From contig JALRJJ010000115.1 in NCBI GenBank assembly GCA_023255095.1, positions 1 to 16,036 of the forward strand: a stretch of DNA of 16,036 bases. Direction: 5' to 3'. Under the pieces are notes generated by a model. The model made no database searches. It was not told the DNA's origin and saw only the letters and a list, made by a program, of their open reading frames with translations. The translations under genes were made by a program, and so were the position numbers. This stretch comes from a bacterium (GTDB taxonomy: Bacteria > Fidelibacterota > Marinisomatia > Marinisomatales > Marinisomataceae). Shown one piece after another: positions 7,255 to 14,726 of this stretch; positions within the stretch are counted from its first letter, which is position 1, and the number at the start of each line of letters is the position of its first letter.

Positions 7255-7270
7255 ATTATCTTCAATAACT

Positions 7271-9070
7271 ATGAAAAAATTATTTTCTATTTCTGCCGTG
7301 ATATTCCTATTCGCCTGTTCATCGTCTCATAGTATAAAATCAAATTCTGGCGCTGTTTCATCAACCTCGAAGCTAGCTTCAGATGTAGGAATTGCTTTTC
7401 TTAAAAAGGGAGGGAATGCTTTTGATGCAATAGTAGCAACGGGTTTTGCTTTGGCCGTTACTTCTCCAGCTAACGGCAATTTGGGCGGAGGTGGTTTTAT
7501 GGTAGGCCATACCTCTGAAGGCGACGAAATCAGTTTAGACTTTCGAGAAAAAGCCCCGAGCGCTGCCTATGAAACTATGTTTCTAACAGAAAATGAATAC
7601 GATAAAAACAAGGCACAAAAATCACATTTATCAAGCGGGGTTCCTGGAACTGTTGCGGGTTTAATTCAAATTTATCAAGATTATGGTTCTGGAAAGTTTA
7701 CTCTGGAAGAACTTATTGAGCCTGCTATAAAATATGCATCTACCGGCTTTCCAATTAGTGAGTTTACTGCTTGGGGACTAGATTATAATAAAGATGGCTT
7801 TATTGAAGATGAAGGTTCTGCAAAGGTCTTTGTCAAGAATGAAAACCCACAAATCGAGCTTGTCCATAGTCAATTTTTAAACGGTGAACTTGATTCAAAA
7901 GAGTTTCAATCTCGTATGAAAAATTTTGATGAATGGAAACCTGGAGATATTTTAATTCAAAAAGATTTAGCCAAAACCTTATCTCTTATTTCCAAAAAAG
8001 GAAAAGATGGGTTTTATAAAGGTGAAATCGCTGATTTAATCGAATTGGAGATGATCAAAAATGGTGGATTAGTTTCAAAGGAAGATCTTGAAAATTATAA
8101 AGCAGTTTATCGTGAGCCGGTTATTGGTAATTATAGAGGTTTTAAAATTATTTCTATGTCACCTCCAAGCTCAGGTGGGGCCTTGCTTATTCAAATGCTC
8201 AACATGCTTGAAAATTATGATATATCTTCAATTAACAGAAACTCTGCGAACTATGCCCACTTATTTACTGAAGTTGAAAGATTGGCATATGCAGATCGCG
8301 CTATGCACCTAGGAGACCCTGACTTTTGGAATAATCCCCTAGAAATGCTCACCTCAAAACAGTACGCATTGGATAGAACGAAACTAATTAAAAGCGGAAA
8401 AGCAAATAAAAGCGATGATATTGCGGCTGGAACATCAACTTATGAAAGCATGGAAACAACTCACTATTCTGCTATAGATCGTTGGGGAAATACAGTAGCG
8501 ATCACTACAACCATCAACTTTAGTTATGGTAATAGAAAAATTGTTGACGGAGCAGGTTTCTTATTAAACAATGAAATGGATGATTTTACAGCTAAACCGG
8601 GTATCCCCAGAGTCCCCAATGCTTTTGGTTTAGTTGGTGATAATGGCGCCAATGCAATAGAACCCCACAAAAGACCTTTGAGCTCAATGACGCCCACCAT
8701 TGTTTTAGACCCTGATTCAAATGCTATTTTAAGTTTAGGGGCAGCTGGTGGATCAAGAATAATTACGGCGGTGCTTCAAGTGATTTCTAGCGTTATAGAT
8801 CATGGTCTTACAATTGATGAAGCAATAGACCATCCAAGAATTCACTCTCAGTGGCTTCCCGATATACTCCGTTATGAAAATATGGCTCTGTCTAGTGACA
8901 CTATTAAGGAGCTTGAATCTATGGGTCATATTTTTAATCACGAAGGAGAGGCTGAAAAAGGATTCTATGGGCTTGCAAGAGTTCATGGTGTACAAAAATT
9001 AAATGGGCGTTTTATTGCTGGAGCAGATAAGCGCGGAAGGCACAACGGAAATGAAGGTTCTACCTATTAA
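7271..9070 (+). CDS. ggt: Gamma-glutamyltranspeptidase, predicted lipoprotein
   Basis: N-terminal-nucleophile hydrolase that cleaves or transfers the gamma-glutamyl group of glutathione and other gamma-glutamyl compounds in the periplasm. The 599-residue precursor begins with a lipoprotein signal (MKKLFSISAVIFLFAC, lipid-attachment Cys16). Visible family features are GGNAFDA (48-53), NGNLGGGGFM (69-77), LDFREKAP with the glutamate-binding Arg92, PPSSGG (298-303), the autoprocessing site ETTHYS with nucleophile Thr396 by alignment with E. coli Thr391, LLNNEMDDF (431-439), and LSSMTPTIVL with the Ser471-Ser472 pair. All key residues are present, so it should mature into large (about 16-395) and small (396-599) subunits. 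Its end overlaps the next lipoprotein gene by 20 nt. A terminator lies just upstream and no clear Shine-Dalgarno is seen. Confidence 0.95.
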   Translation: MKKLFSISAVIFLFACSSSHSIKSNSGAVSSTSKLASDVGIAFLKKGGNAFDAIVATGFALAVTSPANGNLGGGGFMVGHTSEGDEISLDFREKAPSAAYETMFLTENEYDKNKAQKSHLSSGVPGTVAGLIQIYQDYGSGKFTLEELIEPAIKYASTGFPISEFTAWGLDYNKDGFIEDEGSAKVFVKNENPQIELVHSQFLNGELDSKEFQSRMKNFDEWKPGDILIQKDLAKTLSLISKKGKDGFYKGEIADLIELEMIKNGGLVSKEDLENYKAVYREPVIGNYRGFKIISMSPPSSGGALLIQMLNMLENYDISSINRNSANYAHLFTEVERLAYADRAMHLGDPDFWNNPLEMLTSKQYALDRTKLIKSGKANKSDDIAAGTSTYESMETTHYSAIDRWGNTVAITTTINFSYGNRKIVDGAGFLLNNEMDDFTAKPGIPRVPNAFGLVGDNGANAIEPHKRPLSSMTPTIVLDPDSNAILSLGAAGGSRIITAVLQVISSVIDHGLTIDEAIDHPRIHSQWLPDILRYENMALSSDTIKELESMGHIFNHEGEAEKGFYGLARVHGVQKLNGRFIAGADKRGRHNGNEGSTY

Positions 9071-10007
9071 ACTCTATTTTTCTTTAATTTTTTTCTTTCT
9101 TGGTTGCAGTGAAAGCAATCGAATTACACAACCAGAAACAACCAGCCCCACTGTAAAATATACTGCTGGAGAAATCTATTCTGATACTCAAAATAATGTT
9201 GAGTTTAGGTTTGGCAACACGCCATTTATTATTATAGTTCCCCATGACGGTTCAACAGAGCCAACAACAATACCTGACAGAACAGGAAATATAGATCGAG
9301 CTACTAATACGAGAAAAGCGGCTGAACAACTTGCATATTTTTTAAATGGATTTTCAGGTGGAAAATTTCCTCATATGATAGTGAATAATTTACATCGATC
9401 TAAAATGGACCCAGATTTAAGTTTAACTGAAGGAGCCCAAGGAAATTCTTATGCCACTCAAGCATATACAACCTTCCACAAGTTTATTCAAACAGCTGTT
9501 GACTCTATTGAACAGCAATATGATTCGGCTGTATTAATAAATTTAATTGGTCACAATCATGATATACAAAGAATTGAGTTGGGGTTTTTATTGTCAGGTT
9601 CTCAATTAAGTCTTTCTGATAGCGAACTAAACAGCCTTAGCTCTGTTTCAAGTATTGCACAAATTTCTTCTTATAGTTCTAATTCATTTTCTGATATCAT
9701 TAGGGGCGTTACCAGTATAGGAAATAAACTAAAAGATACCACCTATACCAGTGATTATGTAACATATTCTTTTGATGTGGTTCCCAATGAAAGTACTCCG
9801 AGTCCTGGAGACAATCCTTACAACTCAGGGGGATATATTGTCGATAGGTATGGTAGTCAAAATGGGGGGAAAATTAATTCAATAGAAATTTCTTCTCCCT
9901 TTGTCGGTCATAGAGATAGCGCAAATAGCTACAGAGCCCTAGGATATATTATATTAGAATCAGTAAAGCTTTTTTATGAAGCGAATTCAGGAAATTCTTT
10001 ATATTAA
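9051..10007 (+). CDS. Lipoprotein related to N-formylglutamate amidohydrolases, with altered motif residues
   Basis: I chose ATG 9051 because it starts a lipoprotein signal, MKVLPIKLYFSLIFFFLGC (Cys19). GGAAGG lies 10 bases upstream. An upstream in-frame start at 9003 would bury the signal. The 318-residue product follows the N-formylglutamate amidohydrolase-like layout: IIVPHDGSTEPTTIPDR (61-77), an HRSKMD block (115-120), FHKFI (142-146), a GHNHDIQRIELGFLL block (167-181) and YGSQNGGK (267-274) near the end. These enzymes hydrolyse N-formyl amino-acid amides. From memory, relatives read IDLHGHG and LDANR where this protein has INLIGHNH and MDPDL, so two probable metal or catalytic positions differ. 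It overlaps ggt by 20 nt, so the two are surely co-translated. A long Ser-rich insert lies at about 183-215. Substrate unknown. Confidence 0.6.
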   Translation: MKVLPIKLYFSLIFFFLGCSESNRITQPETTSPTVKYTAGEIYSDTQNNVEFRFGNTPFIIIVPHDGSTEPTTIPDRTGNIDRATNTRKAAEQLAYFLNGFSGGKFPHMIVNNLHRSKMDPDLSLTEGAQGNSYATQAYTTFHKFIQTAVDSIEQQYDSAVLINLIGHNHDIQRIELGFLLSGSQLSLSDSELNSLSSVSSIAQISSYSSNSFSDIIRGVTSIGNKLKDTTYTSDYVTYSFDVVPNESTPSPGDNPYNSGGYIVDRYGSQNGGKINSIEISSPFVGHRDSANSYRALGYIILESVKLFYEANSGNSLY

Positions 10008-10017
10008 TTTTCAGTTA

Positions 10018-11112
10018 TTATCTTAGCGCGTTTGCTTTATTAAGATATTCCTGAGCATCCGCTAATCTGCCCTCACCAAAATAAGTTCTATAAACTCCAT
10101 AGTAATAAGCAGAATTATTCGGATCTTTATCAATAAGCTCCATATAATAATTTCTAGACTTTCTCCATCTTTCGGCTTCCTCAAGCGCTCTCGCCAAACC
10201 AAGCAAGGCTTCTTCATCCTGTGGAGCTAAATAATAGGCTTCTTCAAAATTATATTCAGCCTCATCAAATTTTTCCATTTTTAAATACACTAATCCACGA
10301 TTAAAATACAGGTCTACAAGTTCTTTATCGTCTTCAGTTACTTCGATGGCTAGGTTCAGATTGCTTAGTGCGCTGTTAAAGTCTTCTTTGGCCAAATAGA
10401 GCGCTCCAACATTTTTCAAAACGCTTGGTTCGTTAGCATCAATTTTAAGAGCTCTGCTATAATAATCTAAGGCAATATCAAATTCTGACAATCTTACCAT
10501 TGATTGACCAGCGCTAACTAACAAAGCTAACAAAGTTTCCTCAGTTAAATCAGGAAGTCCAAGCGATAGGTCTATATACTTTTTTGCCTCTTCTTTTTGT
10601 CCTTGCACTGAAGCATACAAAGCAAGTAAAGCGTAGGCTCCAGGTTGGTTAGGATCAAGATCTACAGCTTGTTTTGATGTAGCAATTGCTTGATCTAAAA
10701 ACATATTTTTTTGTTCTTCAGATTGGGCAGCAGACAAGAGTTTTAAATATCCAGTTGCCTTATAGTAAATCAAATTATAGCTTTTGGCTAATGAAGCATT
10801 AACAGCCTGCTCAATGGAAACTTTTCTATCGTTGGCTGTTGGTCTAATCTTAAGGTTCGAATCTGCCGTAAGAGCTATATTCATATATTCTCTCACTTTC
10901 ACCCATTCTTCAGTTCTCACATAGATTTTATCACCCAAATGAAAGGCTGCCTCCCATTTATCTTTGGGGTGATTAATTGCAAGTAAAAGGTATCTTTCTG
11001 CTTCTTTCCAATCTTTATCTTTAATGCGTATTTTAGCTGATTCAAGATCTGGTCCAGCCAAAACAACAGCAATTAAAAGTGTTAAAAAAAATATTGGTTT
11101 AAAAAATTTCAT
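10018..11112 (-). CDS. Secreted tetratricopeptide-repeat protein
   Basis: Leftward, 364 residues from ATG 11112. This start is set by GGAGA in ATGGAGATATCT just upstream and by the signal peptide it creates (MKFFKPIFFLTLLIAVVLAG, cleavage after about Ala19). The frame stays open upstream to a TTG at 11163 overlapping the kinase gene, but that would add 17 polar residues before the signal. The mature part is helical TPR repeats, clearest at about 142-188, 208-225, 228-260, 266-297, 300-331 and 334-364, with the usual spacing of A-L-Y/A-x-P residues (DLDPNQPGAYALLALY, KIDANEPSVLKNVGALY, DKDPNNSAYYYGVY). The N-terminal 25-120 is a diverged repeat region. TPR domains mediate protein-protein contacts, so a scaffold or envelope-assembly role is likely but unproven. 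Follows the PfkB gene by 47 bp. Its stop is 10 bp from the convergent lipoprotein stop, with no terminator visible between them. Confidence 0.85.
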   Translation of the reverse strand: MKFFKPIFFLTLLIAVVLAGPDLESAKIRIKDKDWKEAERYLLLAINHPKDKWEAAFHLGDKIYVRTEEWVKVREYMNIALTADSNLKIRPTANDRKVSIEQAVNASLAKSYNLIYYKATGYLKLLSAAQSEEQKNMFLDQAIATSKQAVDLDPNQPGAYALLALYASVQGQKEEAKKYIDLSLGLPDLTEETLLALLVSAGQSMVRLSEFDIALDYYSRALKIDANEPSVLKNVGALYLAKEDFNSALSNLNLAIEVTEDDKELVDLYFNRGLVYLKMEKFDEAEYNFEEAYYLAPQDEEALLGLARALEEAERWRKSRNYYMELIDKDPNNSAYYYGVYRTYFGEGRLADAQEYLNKANALR

Positions 11113-11159
11113 AGATATCTCCATTGTTTGTGTCAAGTTAGTTCTATTAATATGATTTA

Positions 11160-12059
11160 TCAAGACAATAGGCCTTCAAAGAAAAGCATTCTTTCCTGAA
11201 TTTTTTCTTCTTCCAGATTTTTAAGGCCTTCAATTCCAACGCTTTCAATACAAAAAGACGCTATTGTAGACCCCCAACACATTGATTCAATTAATGGTTT
11301 GCCCTGAGAAAGGGCATCCAGCATGCCCCCAGCAAATGAATCTCCTGCCCCGGTTGGGTCTATAAGTTTCTTTACGGGATAAGAGGGGATAGAAAATGAC
11401 TCTTTTTCTGAAATATAGAAAGCTCCATTTTCAGCCTGCTTTATAATTAAAGATTTACAACCTAAGTCTAGAATAATCTTTCCCATTTCCTGAACACTTC
11501 CTTTGTTGATGCCTGACAAAGCTCTCGCCTCGTTTAGGTTGATGCTTAAAATATCTGCGTGAGGAATTACTTTTTTGAGGTCTTTGTTTGTGGTCTCAAT
11601 ATATAGCTTAAAGGTGTCTAGTATAATGAACGGCTCTGACTTTATTTGGTTTAACAAATCTAATTGCAGGTGTGGACTACAGTTACCGAGCAACAAAAAT
11701 TCAGGAGATAGATCTGATTCACATACTTTTGGAAAATGGTCATCACTAATTCCAGGCCTTACATAATTAGTTACCCTGTAAGAAAAATCGCTTGCGTACT
11801 TTCCTCCCCAGCAAAAGGTTGTTCCCTCAAAAACCGAAACATTGTCCATATTTTGAGATTGATTTTTAAGGTCTTGGAAGTGGTGGTCAGCAAAATCGGT
11901 TCCTATTACTCCAACAATACTAGACGATTTTTGCTTAGTTGCATAAAGCGCATAGGGCGCAGAGCCCCCAAGAACATCGTTATAGGTACCATAAATATTA
12001 ATTATTTGATCAATGCTAATTGATCCAGAAATAAGATTTTTGGTTCGGTTTATTTTCAT
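11160..12059 (-). CDS. PfkB-family carbohydrate/nucleoside kinase
   Basis: ATP-dependent kinase of the ribokinase/PfkB superfamily, 299 residues. PfkB signature 1 is represented by VLGGSAPYALYA (29-40), where the Gly-Gly lies in the substrate site. Signature 2 is DPTGAGDSFAGG (234-245), giving the anion hole and the catalytic base Asp240. INLNEARALSG (173-183) is the usual NxxE region coordinating Mg-phosphate. The protein lacks features that would pin down the sugar or nucleoside, and overall wording such as FCWGGKYASDFSYR resembles uncharacterised sugar kinases of the adenosine-kinase-like group. No clear Shine-Dalgarno. It diverges from mnmA across a 57-bp gap holding an inverted repeat and precedes the TPR gene, probably in one transcript. 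Confidence 0.88.
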   Translation of the reverse strand: MKINRTKNLISGSISIDQIINIYGTYNDVLGGSAPYALYATKQKSSSIVGVIGTDFADHHFQDLKNQSQNMDNVSVFEGTTFCWGGKYASDFSYRVTNYVRPGISDDHFPKVCESDLSPEFLLLGNCSPHLQLDLLNQIKSEPFIILDTFKLYIETTNKDLKKVIPHADILSINLNEARALSGINKGSVQEMGKIILDLGCKSLIIKQAENGAFYISEKESFSIPSYPVKKLIDPTGAGDSFAGGMLDALSQGKPLIESMCWGSTIASFCIESVGIEGLKNLEEEKIQERMLFFEGLLS

Positions 12060-12067
12060 TAAAAATT

Positions 12068-12082
12068 ACATCAGTTTGATGT
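12068..12082. promoter_or_regulatory. Inverted repeat in the pfkB-family/mnmA divergent gap
   Basis: ACATCA-GTT-TGATGT is a perfect 6-bp inverted repeat with a 3-bp spacer, in the middle of the only divergent promoter region right of 785. Beside it, TATAAA at 12084-12089 could serve as a -10 box for mnmA and the opposite strand offers TATACA at 12086-12081 for the kinase gene. The small symmetrical site could be an operator, but chance is not excluded. Confidence 0.35.
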
Positions 12083-12116
12083 GTATAAAAATATGATTAA
12101 GATTCAAAAGATAAAA

Positions 12117-13223
12117 ATGAAAAAAATAAAAGTTGTCTTGGGAATGAGTGGAGGAGTAGATAGCTCAGCAGCTGCTATATTGCTACAAAAAAAAAATTAT
12201 GAAGTTCATGGTGTTTTTATGCAAAATTGGGATGATAGTGATGCTATTTGCTCAGCAGAAGATGATTTTGTTGATGCATTATCGGTTGCGAACCAATTAA
12301 ATATACCGCTTAAGAAAATAGACTACATTCAAAAGTATAAAAATCGTGTATTTACTCAATTTCTAGAGGACCATAAAAGAGGCTTCACTCCAAACCCTGA
12401 TGTTTTATGTAATCGTGAAATTAAATTTGATGTGCTAAAGCAACATGCAGATAAAGTCGGTGCACAATTTATTGCTACGGGTCACTATGCTCAAAAAATT
12501 AAAAATAGTGATGGTGTTTATCAGCTTGCTATTCCAAAAGACAGGCAGAAAGATCAAACATATTTTCTTTATCAAATATCTCAATCTGACCTCAAAAAAG
12601 TTATTTTTCCACTCGATAAATATAACAAAAAAGAAGTTAGAAAAATTGCAGAACAAAATGGGCTTATTAATAGCAGAAAAAAAGACAGTACTGGAATATG
12701 TTTTATTGGGGAAAGAAAGTATAATGATTTTGTTGGTCAGTTTATTCATTCAACTAAGGGAAATATCGTTACAACTGATGGAGAAATAATTGGGTCTCAT
12801 AATGGGCATATTTTTTTTACAATTGGGCAAAGAAAAGGTTTAAAAATAGGGGCGAGAAAAGGTGGCGCTGATAAGCCATGGTATGTTGTTCATAAAAATA
12901 TTAATGATAATGAAATTATTGTCGCACAAGGAAAAGATAACAAGTTTCTTCTGAGTGACGAGGCTTCGGTCAAATCATTAAATTGGATCAACACTGAGCC
13001 TAAAAGTGGGTCTATTCTTTACGCTAAAGTCAGGTATCGAGAAAAATCTATACCTTGCAAGCTTTTATCAAGAAAAAACTTATTAATTGTAAAATTTGAA
13101 AAGCCTTGTAGAGCAATAACGCCTGGACAATCTATTGTTTTCTATAATGATGAGGGTTTTTGCTTAGGTGGAGGTATTATTGATAAAAGATCGGTTCCAT
13201 CATTAAATTTGAGCCTTAGATGA
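12117..13223 (+). CDS. mnmA: tRNA-specific 2-thiouridylase MnmA
   Basis: Uses sulfur relayed through the Tus or IscS system to make the 2-thio group of wobble uridine-34 in Lys, Glu and Gln tRNAs. The 368-residue protein has the PP-loop ATP-binding motif GMSGGVDSS (9-17), VFMQNWDD (33-40), TPNPDVLCNREIKF with catalytic Cys98, ATGHYA (120-125), DQTYFLYQI (146-154), KDSTGICFIGER with second catalytic Cys195, FTIGQRKGL (234-242) and the C-terminal beta-barrel with RYREKSIPC and CRAITPGQSIVFYN. All catalytic residues are present and the length is standard. I chose ATG 12117, which starts MKKIKVVLGMSGG. GTG 12081 and ATG 12093 would add Lys-rich residues not found in the family. First gene of the rightward operon, ending in an ATGA overlap with the next gene. 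Confidence 0.95.
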   Translation: MKKIKVVLGMSGGVDSSAAAILLQKKNYEVHGVFMQNWDDSDAICSAEDDFVDALSVANQLNIPLKKIDYIQKYKNRVFTQFLEDHKRGFTPNPDVLCNREIKFDVLKQHADKVGAQFIATGHYAQKIKNSDGVYQLAIPKDRQKDQTYFLYQISQSDLKKVIFPLDKYNKKEVRKIAEQNGLINSRKKDSTGICFIGERKYNDFVGQFIHSTKGNIVTTDGEIIGSHNGHIFFTIGQRKGLKIGARKGGADKPWYVVHKNINDNEIIVAQGKDNKFLLSDEASVKSLNWINTEPKSGSILYAKVRYREKSIPCKLLSRKNLLIVKFEKPCRAITPGQSIVFYNDEGFCLGGGIIDKRSVPSLNLSLR

Positions 13224-13948
13224 AAAAATCTCTTGATATTGTAATACTTGGTGCAGGAAAAGGCTCGCGTATGAAGACCGACATTCCGAAAGTTCTTAAT
13301 TTACTTAACGAAAAACCTCTGATTGATTATGTTATTGATACCGCAAAATTATTGTCACCCCAACAAATTATTTTAGTGGTTGGCTTTAAAAAAGAGCAAG
13401 TAATTAAACACACAAGAAATAGGGGGATTAAATACGCAATACAAGAGCCGCAGCTCGGAACTGGTCACGCTCTTCAATGTTGCAAGGATTTATTGTTAAA
13501 TAATAACTCTTCTATTTTAGTTCTTTATGGAGACGTCCCAAAAATTACCCTAAAAACTCTTAAAAACCTTTATGAGCACCACCTAAAAGAACAAAACGAT
13601 ATAACTTTTTTAAGCGCAGACGCTGTAGACTCAACAGGATATGGTAGAATTATAAGAAAAGGCGTCAGTGGATTATCACAAATTGTTGAGCACAAAGATT
13701 GTTCACGAGAAGAATTAAAAATTAACGAAATAAATAGTGGGATATGTTTGCTTGAGTCTCCAGAGATATTTAATCACTTAAGCAGTCTCGAAAACAACAA
13801 CAGCGCAAGCGAATACTATCTAACAGACATTGTTAAAATATGTAATAAAATTTTAAAGATTGGTGTTCTAAAAGCTGATAATTATAAAGAAATTCTCGGA
13901 ATTAATACTCTCAATCAGCTTGAAGAAATGAAAGATATAAATGCTTAA
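13220..13948 (+). CDS. GlmU-like N-acetylglucosamine-1-phosphate uridylyltransferase, uridylyltransferase domain only
   Basis: A 242-residue nucleotidyltransferase matching the N-terminal half of GlmU, which makes UDP-GlcNAc from UTP and GlcNAc-1-phosphate for peptidoglycan and lipopolysaccharide. Motifs: ILGAGKGSRMKTDIPKV (9-25, nucleotide-binding loop with Lys24), EPQLGTGHA (76-84), YGDVP (103-107, Mg-binding Asp105), TGYGRI (139-144), EHKD (157-160), EINSGI (170-175), EYYLTDI (198-204) and GINTLNQL (227-234) with the second metal-binding Asn. It stops where full GlmU proteins (about 450 residues) begin the left-handed beta-helix acetyltransferase. The stop is genuine, since the next gene starts 8 nt before it. 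GlcN-1-P acetylation must therefore be done by another protein, or the substrate differs. ATGA overlap with mnmA. Confidence 0.85.
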   Translation: MKKSLDIVILGAGKGSRMKTDIPKVLNLLNEKPLIDYVIDTAKLLSPQQIILVVGFKKEQVIKHTRNRGIKYAIQEPQLGTGHALQCCKDLLLNNNSSILVLYGDVPKITLKTLKNLYEHHLKEQNDITFLSADAVDSTGYGRIIRKGVSGLSQIVEHKDCSREELKINEINSGICLLESPEIFNHLSSLENNNSASEYYLTDIVKICNKILKIGVLKADNYKEILGINTLNQLEEMKDINA

Positions 13949-14396
13949 AAAACTTAATTTATTAATCGTTTTACTGGTTTTTTTAAATGCTATTTTAGTT
14001 TTTTCTTTAGTTAGCCATAATTTTTTTAACGGCTCTGAGCAAAAAACTGAAAAAATTTCTTTACCAAAAAGGGAGAAAGCGTATCAACCTCAAGAGATAG
14101 TCGTTTCGGTTTTAAATGGGTGCGGTGTTCCGGGAGTAGCAAATCTTATATCCAGTGAAATCCAAAAGAAATACGGTGCCAAAGTGATTAAAACCGAAAA
14201 TGCTGATAATTTTGACTATCAAAAAACTCAGGTAATATATAGCTCTGCTTCAGATCCAGATATACAAAATTTTATTACTCTTATTTCTGAAAGAGTAGAT
14301 AGTGAACATATCTACCCCTCTACATTCCCACTCAAAGATGAAACAATTATTATAATCGTTGGTAAAGACTACCAAGATTTTCTTAATTTCTATTAA
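13941..14396 (+). CDS. Membrane-anchored LytR C-terminal (LytR_C) domain protein
   Basis: A 151-residue protein: an N-terminal transmembrane anchor (about 7-25, LLIVLLVFLNAILVFSLV), a polar basic linker (30-50), then a LytR_C domain beginning EIVVSVLNGCGVPGVANLI (52-70), followed by KYGAKVIKTENADNFDY, TQVIYSS and a final strand TIIIIVGKDY. LytR_C usually sits behind the LytR-CpsA-Psr catalytic domain of cell-wall glycopolymer ligases. Here it stands alone, so it cannot be a ligase by itself, and its molecular role is unknown. The single Cys61 in NGCG is frequent in this subfamily. It starts inside the GlmU-like gene (8-nt overlap) and ends in a TAATG overlap with rsfS, which argues for co-translation and a job near the envelope. 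Confidence 0.8.
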   Translation: MLKKLNLLIVLLVFLNAILVFSLVSHNFFNGSEQKTEKISLPKREKAYQPQEIVVSVLNGCGVPGVANLISSEIQKKYGAKVIKTENADNFDYQKTQVIYSSASDPDIQNFITLISERVDSEHIYPSTFPLKDETIIIIVGKDYQDFLNFY

Positions 14397-14725
14397 TGTC
14401 AAAACCAAAATTACTACTAAAAGAAATATGTTCTTTAGCCCAAGAAAAAAAAGCTGAAAATATAAAAATGTTAGATGTTTCTAATATTACATCGATTGCT
14501 GATTATTTTATTATTTGCTCAGCCTCTAACCCTATTCAACTAAAAGCGATAGCAGATAATATTAGTGAAAAAATTAAAGAAGCCCCCTTTAGGAAAGAGG
14601 GGTATGAAAATGCCAATTGGATTATACTAGATTATATTGATGTTGTGGTCCATTTATTTTTAGATGAAACACGCTCTTACTACGATCTTGAAAGAATTTG
14701 GTTTGATGCCAAGGCGGTAAAATAA
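14396..14725 (+). CDS. rsfS: Ribosomal silencing factor RsfS
   Basis: RsfS binds ribosomal protein uL14 on the large subunit and blocks subunit joining when nutrients are short. The 109-residue product is full length and has the diagnostic stretches ENIKMLDVSNITSIADYFII (21-40), CSASNPIQLKAIADNI (41-56), NWIILDYIDVVVHLF (74-88), ETRSYYDLERIWFDA (90-104). The start at 14396 shares one base with the stop of the LytR_C gene. The stop is one base before argS. Position in a translation-related operon fits its function. Confidence 0.95.
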   Translation: MSKPKLLLKEICSLAQEKKAENIKMLDVSNITSIADYFIICSASNPIQLKAIADNISEKIKEAPFRKEGYENANWIILDYIDVVVHLFLDETRSYYDLERIWFDAKAVK

Positions 14726-14726
14726 A

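Noticed and set aside
8753..8995. Leftward 80-codon frame within ggt
   Set aside because: Antisense to the conserved small-subunit region of gamma-glutamyltranspeptidase. No independent support.
10005..10020. Possible bidirectional terminator between the convergent genes
   Set aside because: Only 10 bases separate the two stop codons and no hairpin with a T tract is visible there.
11113..11163. Longer TPR protein start at TTG 11163
   Set aside because: It would put 17 polar residues before the signal peptide. ATG 11112 has a good GGAGA motif and starts the signal directly.
11575..12023. Rightward open frames of 63 and 95 codons opposite the PfkB-family gene
   Set aside because: They are antisense to a gene with clear PfkB signatures. 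No RBS or recognisable domain.
12435..12789. Two overlapping open frames inside mnmA, one on each strand, of about 104 and 114 codons
   Set aside because: Both lie wholly inside the well-supported mnmA frame, have low-complexity Phe/Ile/Lys-rich products and show no start signals. They are a consequence of AT-rich coding sequence.
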